From the NCBI RefSeq assembly GCF_022012415.1, contig NZ_JAKLTR010000007.1, positions 62,001 to 126,000 on the forward strand: 64,000 nucleotides of DNA, given 5' to 3'. Made by a program: the position numbers and the translations under genes. The stretch is from Terrimonas ginsenosidimutans. GTDB lineage: Bacteria > Bacteroidota > Bacteroidia > Chitinophagales > Chitinophagaceae. The stretch's first letter is position 1. Each line of letters begins with the position of its first letter. Below the pieces are notes generated by a model, which worked only from the letters and a program-made list of their open reading frames with translations, had not been told where the DNA came from and made no database searches. Of the stretch, positions 27,027 through 35,370 are shown in pieces.

Positions 27027-28493
27027 ATGAGTAATAACAAGCTTACGACTACAACGGGAACACCGGTTCCCGATAATCAGAATATAATGACAGCCGGCGA
27101 TCGCGGGCCTGCATTGCTGCAGGATTTCTGGTTCCTGGAAAAGATGGCGCATTTTGACCGTGAAGTAATTCCAGAACGCAGGATGCATGCCAAGGGATCG
27201 GGTGCTTATGGAGAGTTCACTGTAACGCATGATATCACCCGGTATACGAAGGCAGCGATCTTTTCACAGATCGGGAAGGTGACACCAATGTTTGTGCGTT
27301 TTTCTACCGTGGCGGGAGAACGAGGGGCCGCGGATGCGGAAAGAGATATCCGGGGGTTCGCGCTAAAATTCTATACGGAAGAAGGCAACTGGGATCTTGT
27401 GGGAAATAACACGCCTGTGTTCTTTCTCCGTGACCCGATGAAGTTTCCCGATCTTAATCATGCTGTTAAACGAGACCCGAGAACGAACCTGCGCAGTGCG
27501 GACAATAACTGGGATTTCTGGACATTACTGCCGGAAGCATTACACCAGGTGACGATCACGATGTCAAGCCGCGGTATTCCGCGAACATATCGCCATATGC
27601 ACGGATTCGGAAGCCATACGTTCAGTTTTATCAATGCCGCCGGTGAAAGATCCTGGGTGAAATTCCATTACCGCACGATGCAGGGGATCGAAAACCTTTC
27701 CAATGAAGAGGCGACTGCATTGATCGGGAATGACCGGGAATCTCATCAGCGTGACCTGTATGATTCGATCGAAAAAGGAGCGTACCCGGAATGGCAGTTC
27801 TTTGTGCAGGTGATGCCCGAGGCAGATGCTGAGCAGTATCCTATCAATCCTTTTGATTTGACAAAAGTGTGGCCGCATGGTGATTATCCGCTGATCCCTG
27901 TTGGCAAATTCGTACTGAACAGAAACCCCGATAATTATTTTGCGGAGGTAGAACAGGCTGCATTCAACCCGGTAAATATTGTTCCGGGCATCGGATTCTC
28001 TCCGGATAAAATGTTGCAGGGGCGGTTGTTTTCTTATGGCGATGCACAGCGCTATCGTCTGGGAGTGAACAATGCGCAGATCCCCGTGAATGCATCGCGT
28101 TGTCCCTATCATGCCTATCATCGTGACGGCGCCATGAGAGTAGATGGCAACTACGGAAGTGCGAAAGGATACCAGCCAAACAGCTTTGGAGAATGGAAGG
28201 AACAGCCTGCATACAAAGAACCGCCACTGAAATTAAAAGGGGATGCGTATGCATTTTACCACCGGAGTGACAGCGATTACTACAGCCAGCCGGGAAACCT
28301 GTTCAGGTTGCTCTCCGAAAATGAACAACAGTTGCTTTTCACGAATACAGCCGCGGCGATGGGAGATGCGCTGGACTTTATCAAAAGAAGGCATATCCGT
28401 AACTGCTTCAAAGCTGATCCAAAGTATGGTGAAGGTGTGGCATCAGCATTGGGAATGGAGATGGCAACAGTGTGGCAGGATAAGGAAGACTAA
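27027..28493 (+). CDS. kat: Monofunctional heme catalase
   Basis: 488 residues from ATG 27027; an upstream in-frame start at 26943 would read through the hairpin and add a non-conserved tail. Key residues follow the small-subunit (clade 3) pattern: distal His54 ([12 protein letters not shown]), Asn127 ([10 protein letters not shown]) and proximal heme ligand Tyr337 ([14 protein letters not shown]). It decomposes hydrogen peroxide to water and oxygen in the cytosol; no signal peptide is present. It sits between the two alpha/beta hydrolases and the kinase/sigma54-activator pair, suggesting a peroxide or envelope-stress setting. Confidence 0.95.
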   Translation: MSNNKLTTTTGTPVPDNQNIMTAGDRGPALLQDFWFLEKMAHFDREVIPERRMHAKGSGAYGEFTVTHDITRYTKAAIFSQIGKVTPMFVRFSTVAGERGAADAERDIRGFALKFYTEEGNWDLVGNNTPVFFLRDPMKFPDLNHAVKRDPRTNLRSADNNWDFWTLLPEALHQVTITMSSRGIPRTYRHMHGFGSHTFSFINAAGERSWVKFHYRTMQGIENLSNEEATALIGNDRESHQRDLYDSIEKGAYPEWQFFVQVMPEADAEQYPINPFDLTKVWPHGDYPLIPVGKFVLNRNPDNYFAEVEQAAFNPVNIVPGIGFSPDKMLQGRLFSYGDAQRYRLGVNNAQIPVNASRCPYHAYHRDGAMRVDGNYGSAKGYQPNSFGEWKEQPAYKEPPLKLKGDAYAFYHRSDSDYYSQPGNLFRLLSENEQQLLFTNTAAAMGDALDFIKRRHIRNCFKADPKYGEGVASALGMEMATVWQDKED

Positions 28494-28500
28494 GCGGGGA

Positions 28501-28550
28501 TTATCGATATTTCGCTAATAACTGCGTGTCGATTTGTGATATTTCGAGGT
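28501..28550. promoter_or_regulatory. Paired 18-bp dyads, locus C
   Basis: Site C1 at 28501-28518 is TTATCGATATTTCGCTAA; site C2 at 28533-28550 is TTTGTGATATTTCGAGGT, a weaker half-match. Start-to-start distance is 32 bp, about three helical turns. They begin 8 bp after the catalase stop and precede a sigma54-type promoter by about 95 bp. Confidence 0.65.
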
Positions 28551-28644
28551 GATAACGGCCGGGATCCGGGGGAGAGGTGATGGATGATCCGCTAAACTTC
28601 TGGCTGTAAGCAGGATGGAGAAAGCTATCAGCCTTTTGGATTTC

Positions 28645-28660
28645 TGGCGTAATCTGTGCG
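28645..28660 (+). promoter_or_regulatory. sigma54 -24/-12 promoter for the kinase-activator genes
   Basis: TGGCGTAATCTGTGCG has the defining GG-N10-GC with TGGC at -24 and TGC at -12. The start codon at 28713 lies about 40 bp past the predicted initiation point. With dyads C upstream this is a typical enhancer-promoter layout. Confidence 0.65.
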
Positions 28661-28712
28661 AACCTACCGAAACCGGAAGCGATGCAGCTTAACCCCGGTT
28701 CTTATACCAGAT

Positions 28713-29507
28713 ATGAATAGTGTGTTGAGCCTGGCAGTTATCATTTCGGTTATCATCACTGCAGCTGTAGTGCTATTGAGTTGCCGGTTCTATGTGGCAG
28801 GCATCAGGCGAAAAGCAGACCAGCTTGTTTTGGAAAAACAGTCATCGATAATAAAGATCACTCACCTATCTGAGCGGTTAGCGGAAGATAAGAAATGGCT
28901 GATGCAGGAGATCCATCACCGGGTGAAGAATAATCTCCAGATCATTATGAGCCTGTTGAACAGTCAATCGGCTTTTTTAAAAGATAATGCTGCTATTGCA
29001 GCCATCAGGACGAGCAAGCAACGCGTTTCTGCCATGTCGCTGATCCATAAACGTCTTTATACAGAAGAGGACCTGTCAGGGATCTGTTTGAGGGATTACG
29101 TGATGGAGCTGTTGGAATTCCTGAAGGAAAGTTTTCAGCTGGACCGGGAGATCAGGTTTGTGGTGAATGTTGAGAAAGTGAAAACAGATGCAACTACTGC
29201 TATCCCTTTAGGACTGATCCTGAATGAAGCGATCACTAATGCGATCACGCATGCGTTTCCATCAGGAAAAGGAGAGGTGAGCATCAGCATTCAGGTTGAC
29301 CATCGGCGGCAGCTCAACGTGATAGTAGAAGACAATGGTATAGGGATACCGGCATCAGTCAGTTTATCCAGCCCGGGAAGTTTTGGCATGAAGCTGATCA
29401 AAGGCCTGGCGGGTGAGTTGAACGCAAGCCTGGAACTGGATGGAAAACAAACCGGTGGTACAGTGATCCGCTTATCGTTCACGTGTAAGGAATATGTGTT
29501 GTGTTGA
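28713..29507 (+). CDS. Short membrane HisKA_2 histidine kinase
   Basis: 264 residues from ATG 28713. The GTG at 28656 is rejected as a start because it lies inside the sigma54 promoter. One N-terminal membrane helix (about 4-24, AVIISVIITAAVVLL), a short coiled coil, then HisKA_2 with acceptor His69 (EIHHRVKNNLQ) and HATPase (NEAITNAITHAF; DNGIGIP; SFGMKLIKG). It has no periplasmic sensor domain, so it may sense through the membrane helix or a partner, or depend on the TPR kinase paralog at 21141. It lies 185 bp before the sigma54 activator, its likely partner. Confidence 0.9.
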   Translation: MNSVLSLAVIISVIITAAVVLLSCRFYVAGIRRKADQLVLEKQSSIIKITHLSERLAEDKKWLMQEIHHRVKNNLQIIMSLLNSQSAFLKDNAAIAAIRTSKQRVSAMSLIHKRLYTEEDLSGICLRDYVMELLEFLKESFQLDREIRFVVNVEKVKTDATTAIPLGLILNEAITNAITHAFPSGKGEVSISIQVDHRRQLNVIVEDNGIGIPASVSLSSPGSFGMKLIKGLAGELNASLELDGKQTGGTVIRLSFTCKEYVLC

Positions 29508-29692
29508 CGGCGGTTGAAAGATGAACAAGGTTCGATGATCGATGGTCGTAGGGCAATCGTAAAGAATACGGTAAATCCATTCAATTTGAGATCCGGGTTC
29601 GGTGCAGGTTTCTCAGAAGATCCGTAGTGTATATTCGCTGTGGGTTCGTCGGACAGGCCGGCTGTCGAATGTTACGATTATTAATTTTATAC

Positions 29693-31624
29693 ATGAAGCA
29701 GAAAATATTAATTGTAGAAGACCAGTTCATAGAAGCGAATGATATTGAGATCATGCTTATCAAGGCTGGATACCAGGTAACGGGGATCGCGCATTCGGTG
29801 CAGCAAGCGCTTCAGCTCATTTCACAGCAGGTGCCGGAATTGGTGCTGGTTGATATTTTCCTGAAAGGAGATCGCACAGGTATTGATCTTGCTGAAATAC
29901 TAAGGGAGAAAAATATTCCGTTCATATTTGTTTCCGCCAATTCCAATCATGAAGTGCTGGTGGCAGCAAAAGCTACCCAGCCGTATGGTTTCATTGTAAA
30001 ACCATTTCGTGAAAGGGATCTGACCGTGACCCTTGAGATTGCACAGTACCGGTATGAGAACAGTGTGGAAGCTGCTGTTCGCAAAGAGGATGTGCTCACT
30101 GAAAAGCTGAAACAGATCATTCAGTGTAAGAATAGCTGGGAAGAAAAAATGCAGCAAACCGCTGTTGCGCTTCAACACTGTCTTGCGTTTGATCATATAG
30201 AAGTAGCAAGAAAGTCAGAAGCTGAAGCATCTTATACGGCTGTGAGCTTTCTGCGGATCGGCTTCAACGAATATCAGCAACTGGGTCTGAACGAACTGCA
30301 GACGATCACAAAAACAACCATGAAGCAACTCGGGGAGTTGCAGAACGTGATATTTCCGGCAGAAGAGGCAATGACCTTCAGCGGAAATGAATTTGCGGAG
30401 ATGACGCAGAAGCCTTCGATGCGTAAACTGATCGCCGAACATTTTGGCATGAAGTCTTTACTGGTGCTTCCCTTGAAACTTTCAAACGGAGAGATAATTC
30501 TTTTCTCTTTTTACAGCAGGAAGCCGGATGCATATAAACGGGATCAGCTTGTCCTGATGAAGACATTTCGTTCAATTCTCACTGTAGCAGTGGAGCAAAT
30601 GTTTTTGATGGGAAGAATGCCGGCAGCTGTAACAGCAAGGGTGGCGGTTAATTCAGCAGTATCTTCCCAGGCTGCTTTATTTCCCGGCATCATTGGTAAG
30701 AGTCCACGGTTGCTCGAAGTTTTTGACAATATAACCCAGGTAGCACCGGCGGATACCACGGTGCTGATCCTGGGAGAGAGTGGCACCGGGAAAGAAAGGA
30801 TCGCGCAGTCGATCCATGATCTGTCGAAGAGAAGTAAACAGCCTTTTATAAAGATCAACTGTGCCGCATTGCCTGCTAATCTTATCGAATCGGAATTGTT
30901 TGGACACGAGAAGGGCGCTTTTACCGGTGCAATGGATAAGAGGATCGGAAAATTTGAGATGGCTAATAAGGGAACGATCTTCCTGGATGAGATAGGGGAG
31001 ATGCCAATAGAGTTACAATCGAAATTGCTCAGGGTGCTGCAGGAAAAGGAGATCGAACGGATCGGCGCGAACGCGCCGGTCAGGATCGATGTACGGATCA
31101 TTACCGCCACGAACAGAAGCCTGGAGAAGGAAGTAGCCGCAGGCCGCTTCAGGTTGGATCTTTATTACCGCTTGAATATTTTCCCTGTATCACTTCCCTC
31201 ATTACGTGAAAGGAAGGAAGATATTCCTTTGCTGGCGGAGCATTTTGTGAACCTGTGTAGTCAAAAACTTGGTAAGTCGCTGCAGCTTTCTCCCGCAGCA
31301 CTCGATAGCGCGATGGACTATGACTGGCCGGGAAATATCCGGGAACTGGAGAACCTGGTAGAAAGGTCGGCTGTAATTGCAAAAGGAGAGCTGATCACTC
31401 GTCTGCATTTGCCGGAACCTCCGGTAGTGGATGAGCCGTCGCCATCGCCGGGTTTTGAGTTTATGACAAATGAGGATAATGAACGGGATCATATTATAAG
31501 AGCGTTAAAAAAATGCCATGGAAAAGTTTGGGGAGCTGGTGGTGCCGCTGAGCTGCTGGATCTGCATCCGTCAACGCTGAATTCGAAGATCAAAAAGCTC
31601 GGGATCAGAAAAATGCCCTTTTGA
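29693..31624 (+). CDS. Sigma54-dependent response regulator (REC-GAF-AAA+-HTH)
   Basis: 643 residues from ATG 29693; the track start at 29627 would add 22 unlikely residues. Receiver at 1-120 with Asp54 (LVDIFLKGD) and Lys in VKPFRE. A GAF-like middle domain occupies about 150-310 ([16 protein letters not shown]). The AAA+ domain has Walker A GESGTGKE at 361-368 and the sigma54-contact loop GAFTGA at 408-413, plus the Walker B segment [12 protein letters not shown] Fis-type HTH closes the protein ([22 protein letters not shown]). It is an enhancer-binding activator of RpoN promoters and the prime candidate to bind the dyads at loci A, B and C. Confidence 0.93.
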   Translation: MKQKILIVEDQFIEANDIEIMLIKAGYQVTGIAHSVQQALQLISQQVPELVLVDIFLKGDRTGIDLAEILREKNIPFIFVSANSNHEVLVAAKATQPYGFIVKPFRERDLTVTLEIAQYRYENSVEAAVRKEDVLTEKLKQIIQCKNSWEEKMQQTAVALQHCLAFDHIEVARKSEAEASYTAVSFLRIGFNEYQQLGLNELQTITKTTMKQLGELQNVIFPAEEAMTFSGNEFAEMTQKPSMRKLIAEHFGMKSLLVLPLKLSNGEIILFSFYSRKPDAYKRDQLVLMKTFRSILTVAVEQMFLMGRMPAAVTARVAVNSAVSSQAALFPGIIGKSPRLLEVFDNITQVAPADTTVLILGESGTGKERIAQSIHDLSKRSKQPFIKINCAALPANLIESELFGHEKGAFTGAMDKRIGKFEMANKGTIFLDEIGEMPIELQSKLLRVLQEKEIERIGANAPVRIDVRIITATNRSLEKEVAAGRFRLDLYYRLNIFPVSLPSLRERKEDIPLLAEHFVNLCSQKLGKSLQLSPAALDSAMDYDWPGNIRELENLVERSAVIAKGELITRLHLPEPPVVDEPSPSPGFEFMTNEDNERDHIIRALKKCHGKVWGAGGAAELLDLHPSTLNSKIKKLGIRKMPF

Positions 31625-31676
31625 AATTGTAGAACAGGAATAGAAGCAGGCAGGTGCGAGGCTGTGTGCCGAAATG

Positions 31677-31720
31677 ATAACCCGTATGGGTTATTAAGTT
31701 AGATAGTTTTTGAACTATCT
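31677..31720 (+). promoter_or_regulatory. Two tandem hairpins at the membrane-protein leader
   Basis: Stem 1 is ATAACCC / GGGTTAT at 31677-31694. Stem 2 is AGATAGTT / AACTATCT at 31701-31720 with a TTTG loop, followed by TTCTTTT. The second ends 7 bp before the ATG at 31728 and so would cover the ribosome-entry site; alternatively it ends transcription of the activator gene. Confidence 0.5.
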
Positions 31721-31727
31721 TTCTTTT

Positions 31728-32309
31728 ATGAAAATCAGCCGCTTCTTAAAAAAGCAAATCAAGCAATCGCTGATCTTTTTACTGGTTGCTTTTTTACTGA
31801 CAGGTGCCGGTTCCCTGATCTGTTATCTATATTTATACAAAAACAGTTTCTGGATAGATGCAACCGGTTATCTTCTCATCATATTCGGCTGGCTGTGTGT
31901 GTTATATCCGCTGGCCAGCGTCCACCTGCTTATTAAAAATAAAGAAACGGGCCGCTCATCAGCAGTAAGAAAAGCAGCGCACGCGCTGTTCTTCCTTGTT
32001 TACCCGGTTTGGCTTGCAGCACTGGTAGCAGGTTTCGTTGAACTGGGGATTTTATCGGAACAACGGGTTAAAAAAATACTTTCGTCAGAGGAAGTTGCTT
32101 TCTCTACAGCAAGGGTAATGCGAATTGAAACGCGGCGTACCAGGGGAAGTTCGCGTACCTATGCAGTAATTGAGTACAATACACCAGGAGAGAAAGTACA
32201 GCAGGCAATAAGGGATGAAAGAGGATCATATCAACCGGGGAAGGAAATTGAGATAAGGTATGCTCAAAAATATCCTGATATGTTTGCTGTCGTTGAATTG
32301 AAATATTAA
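31728..32309 (+). CDS. Membrane protein with DUF3592-like domain
   Basis: 193 residues from ATG 31728 (a TTG at 31710 lies in a hairpin and is rejected). Three hydrophobic helices are visible at about 10-32, 44-66 and 82-105. The C-terminal part is soluble and beta-rich: ARVMRIETRRTRGSSRTYAV, then YQPGKEIEIRYAQKYPDMFAV, which resembles the DUF3592 pattern in eukaryotic-like and bacterial membrane proteins. Function unknown. It stands alone between the activator gene and a hairpin. Confidence 0.7.
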   Translation: MKISRFLKKQIKQSLIFLLVAFLLTGAGSLICYLYLYKNSFWIDATGYLLIIFGWLCVLYPLASVHLLIKNKETGRSSAVRKAAHALFFLVYPVWLAALVAGFVELGILSEQRVKKILSSEEVAFSTARVMRIETRRTRGSSRTYAVIEYNTPGEKVQQAIRDERGSYQPGKEIEIRYAQKYPDMFAVVELKY

Positions 32310-33022
32310 GAATCTGAGCGGGCCGCTGTTTCGAAGATAAGAGCAGCTCTCCGTCCTTCTACCGATATGCAGGTAAGCGTCGAGCTTTTTCAACGGTATG
32401 ACTGATCCCCATGCCTGATTTTCCCTGATCATCTTTACCATTTACCATCTAATGCGCTCCCTATTTGTTCTCAAATAGGGAGATTTCTGTATGCCCCTCA
32501 TCGTCCCTTGAGTGTTTTGAAAATAAGCTCAGGCCGTGATGACTGTTGTAGCTGGACTATTAAATATTGTATGATCTGGATCATAAAGGTGGTCCAGCAA
32601 CGGGTTAACTTGCATCAGCAATCAGGTAAGCCGCAGATGAACGAACGAAATTCTTAATAGTGGGATAGTGGAACACCAGTGATCAGGTCAATCTACTATT
32701 AACGGCATTTCGAGGTTTTGGTGAGATAAAGTAAACCCGGATCGATTGGCGATAGTACTATGAGTTGAGAATGAGTTGATTGTTTTTTGGTATGCCGTTT
32801 ATTCAGCATGAGCAATGGTGCAGCTTTTCCTGAGTCTTTGAATGGTTGTCTTTTATCTCTGCCTGAAGCCGATGCAGCAGCATTTAAACGGAGGGTCCGG
32901 ATAGGTGGCCTGAGCAACATACATCGCTGTTGGTGGAGATCGCGGAGGCTTTGAAGACTTAGCGGATTGACTGCATTTTCAGATCATGAACAAACATTTC
33001 ATCATTTTCAAAAAACATTATT
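32310..33022. other. 713-bp stretch without a supported gene
   Basis: Contains the hairpin at 32457-32482 and no reading frame I can support. It may include decayed sequence; no family is recognised. Confidence 0.5.
32457..32482 (+). terminator. Possible terminator hairpin
   Basis: A perfect 11-bp stem CTCCCTATTTG / CAAATAGGGAG with a TTCT loop, followed by ATTTCTG, a weak T-tract. It lies 147 bp after the DUF3592-like gene. Confidence 0.5.
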
Positions 33023-33871
33023 ATGCTTAATCAACAACACGTGGTTTTTATCACCGGCGCTTTCGTAAGTCACACAACCTGGGATCGATGGATCAGTCTT
33101 TTTTCCTCGAATGGATATAAAGCGATCGCTCCACCCTGGCCATTTAAGAACGCATCGGCGGCTGCGCTTCGAAACATACGCCCGGATGATACCGGACTTG
33201 CGGAGTTAACGCTGACCGGTCTTGTAAAGCATTACGAGAATATAGTAAAATCTCTGCCTGAAAAGCCGGTGATCATCGGACACTCGCTGGGTGGATTGAT
33301 CGCTCAGATCCTGATCAACAGGGGCCTTGGTACGGCGGGTGTTGCGATACATCCGGTGGCACCGCAAGGAGTCTTTCCCTATGAATTCACGTTTTTGAGA
33401 GCTACCTGGAAACTGCTGGGTATTTTCTCTTCGACGCGTAAAACGCATATGGTGAGTTTTGAAGATTTCAGCCGGACTTTTGCAAACGGACTCAGTAAGG
33501 AAGAACAGCATCTGGCGTATGATCTGTATGCGATTCCGGAATCCAGGACGGTGGCAAGGGGTGGGCTTACAAATGCGGCAGCGGTTGACTTCAATAAACC
33601 TCATGTGCCATTGCTGATCACATCAGGTGGCAAAGACCAATTGATACCCGCTCACCTTAATTTCCGAAACTTCAAGCGGTACTCGCGTCAACATTCTGTA
33701 ACTGATTATTGTGAGTTTCCAGAAAGTACGCACGGCATCCTGACGAATTCAAACTGGCGTGATGAAGCTGATTTTATACTGGACTGGTTGAATGAAAATG
33801 AGGTCAGGGCTATTGCCAGGCAAATTGGGCGGCAGATGGCCGGGGAAGAAGCTTCGATCTTGTATAATTGA
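33023..33871 (+). CDS. Cytosolic alpha/beta hydrolase
   Basis: 282 residues without a signal peptide. Nucleophile Ser88 in GHSLGG, acid Asp in SGGKDQLIP, His in PESTHGIL: a complete catalytic triad in the usual order. It begins at the conserved first strand (HVVFITGAFVSHTTWDRW). Substrate not known; relatives include esterases and haloalkane-dehalogenase-like enzymes, but there is no haloalkane signature. Third alpha/beta hydrolase in 10 kb, but with no dyad upstream, so it is outside the proposed sigma54 set. Confidence 0.85.
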   Translation: MLNQQHVVFITGAFVSHTTWDRWISLFSSNGYKAIAPPWPFKNASAAALRNIRPDDTGLAELTLTGLVKHYENIVKSLPEKPVIIGHSLGGLIAQILINRGLGTAGVAIHPVAPQGVFPYEFTFLRATWKLLGIFSSTRKTHMVSFEDFSRTFANGLSKEEQHLAYDLYAIPESRTVARGGLTNAAAVDFNKPHVPLLITSGGKDQLIPAHLNFRNFKRYSRQHSVTDYCEFPESTHGILTNSNWRDEADFILDWLNENEVRAIARQIGRQMAGEEASILYN

Positions 33872-34029
33872 TACGGGAGGTCGCGCCGGCGGGGATGAGT
33901 CTTTGTGAAGGGCAGGATCTGGTATCCTTTGCCGGCAGACTTTCTTTTTGTCAGAGCTAAGCATAGCTTCCGGGTTTACTTCCGTTTGATATTCCTCCGG
34001 ATTTATTCATTTTTTAAAATTTATCAATC

Positions 34030-34386
34030 ATGAACACCAACACAATTCCTACACTGGTTCACCGGAGATCGATCCCGGGTTCCAGGTTTTATTCCATCAA
34101 TGATCTTAAACTATGGATCAGGAAGAATACAGCTGCCTGGGAGTACAACAGGATCGGCATTGCTTCTACCGGAATATTTTTGAATGTAACTTTTGCAGCC
34201 GTCATGATCATCCTCGCGGGGGCTTCAGGTGGTGCGCCGGTTATCTTTGGTACCGGGATCTTTTTTGCCTTTTTTGCAAATGCGCTGATCCTTGCACAAG
34301 TTAAGATGCATTGGATCTTTGCCGTACTGGCGATCAGTTTTCTTGTTAATGTGTCAATCGCCATTTATTTGACTACACTTCTGTAG
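34030..34386 (+). CDS. Small membrane protein
   Basis: 118 residues. Residues 1-40 are polar, with the segment GSRFYSINDLKLWIRKN. The rest has three close hydrophobic helices (about 46-65, 68-90, 95-116). The cytosolic face is basic at the N-terminus. No family recognised. The gene follows an A/T-rich leader and has no operon partner on the same strand. Confidence 0.6.
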   Translation: MNTNTIPTLVHRRSIPGSRFYSINDLKLWIRKNTAAWEYNRIGIASTGIFLNVTFAAVMIILAGASGGAPVIFGTGIFFAFFANALILAQVKMHWIFAVLAISFLVNVSIAIYLTTLL

Positions 34387-34562
34387 GCGTTTGCGGGTCA
34401 TCCCGTTAATTCAACCTGGTACGAAGTCAGTATATGGATGATTATGGGGAATGGGATAGCCAAACCGGGAAAGTTATTGGGGGTGAATCAGCGTAGGTCT
34501 GGCGCCGCTAATTGCGAGGGGAAGGGGACGTTAAATAGCCTTTGACAATAGTATCAGCTCTT

Positions 34563-34934
34563 TTAGCCAAGTAACTTGTGTAATACGTTTTCAAAAGCTT
34601 GCGGGTCATAAGGTTTGGGCAATACCGCATCGGCGTGGCAAGTCTTTGCAATGGCCTGGATATTATCATTTCCGGAAAACAGCACGATGGGGATCTGCTG
34701 CGTCCAGTCAGAACTTTTCAGGAGATGGCAAAGGCTGCCGCCATCAAGTCCGTTCATGGTAATATCCATCAGGATCAGATCTGGGCGATGCTGATGAACG
34801 CTGTCCAGGAAATGCTCTCCATTGAAGCTGGTTTCGACGGTATAGCCGGCCTTACTCAGTTTGGCCTTCAGCAGGATCAGGATATCCATTTCGTCATCAA
34901 CCAGTAATATTGTCGGATGTAGGGTATGGTTCAT
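34563..34934 (-). CDS. Single-domain response regulator
   Basis: 123 residues, receiver only: acidic pair DD at 13-14, phospho-acceptor Asp57 (LILMDITMNG), Ser in LFSGNDN and Lys in LPKPYDP. It has no output domain. The nearest kinase on the same strand is the PAS kinase at 35371, about 436 bp upstream in transcription order, a possible partner that is not operonically coupled. It is unlike the two HisKA_2-linked receivers earlier in the window. Confidence 0.88.
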   Translation of the reverse strand: MNHTLHPTILLVDDEMDILILLKAKLSKAGYTVETSFNGEHFLDSVHQHRPDLILMDITMNGLDGGSLCHLLKSSDWTQQIPIVLFSGNDNIQAIAKTCHADAVLPKPYDPQAFENVLHKLLG

Positions 34935-35370
34935 AAAAGTTATAGGTCAAAATACCCGCCAGTTTTACATCCACTGTTATTCAGGTAAGAATTTCCCGGA
35001 TTCAGCTGTTGGCCGTACGACGTTAGGCGTTTGCCGGGCTCTTTTATGCTCGTTTCCGGCAGAAGGGATTGTCTTTCCAGGGGAGATCTGTTAAGCAGAA
35101 AAAGGGAGGGCTAATGGTTTGATCTGGTGCATTGGTCAAAGGTCATCGTCCAAAGACGCTTATCCTGCATGATCATCCGCAGCTGCCGGTGACGCAAACG
35201 CGCAAAGTGCAGCATTGGACGTATGAATCTCAAAAGGTTTGGCGATAAACCTGCCCGCTCCGGTATCTAACGGTACTTTCCGGCCATGGGTTTTCGAGAC
35301 GGTAATAATTTGCGCACTTTGTTTACTTCCGGGGAAATCCGGGTTATTCGATCGTTACCGGGGAAAATGT
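34935..35370. other. Gene-free stretch between response regulator and PAS kinase
   Basis: 436 bp. Probably holds the promoter of the response regulator. No gene, repeat family or hairpin with a T-tract was recognised. Confidence 0.4.
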
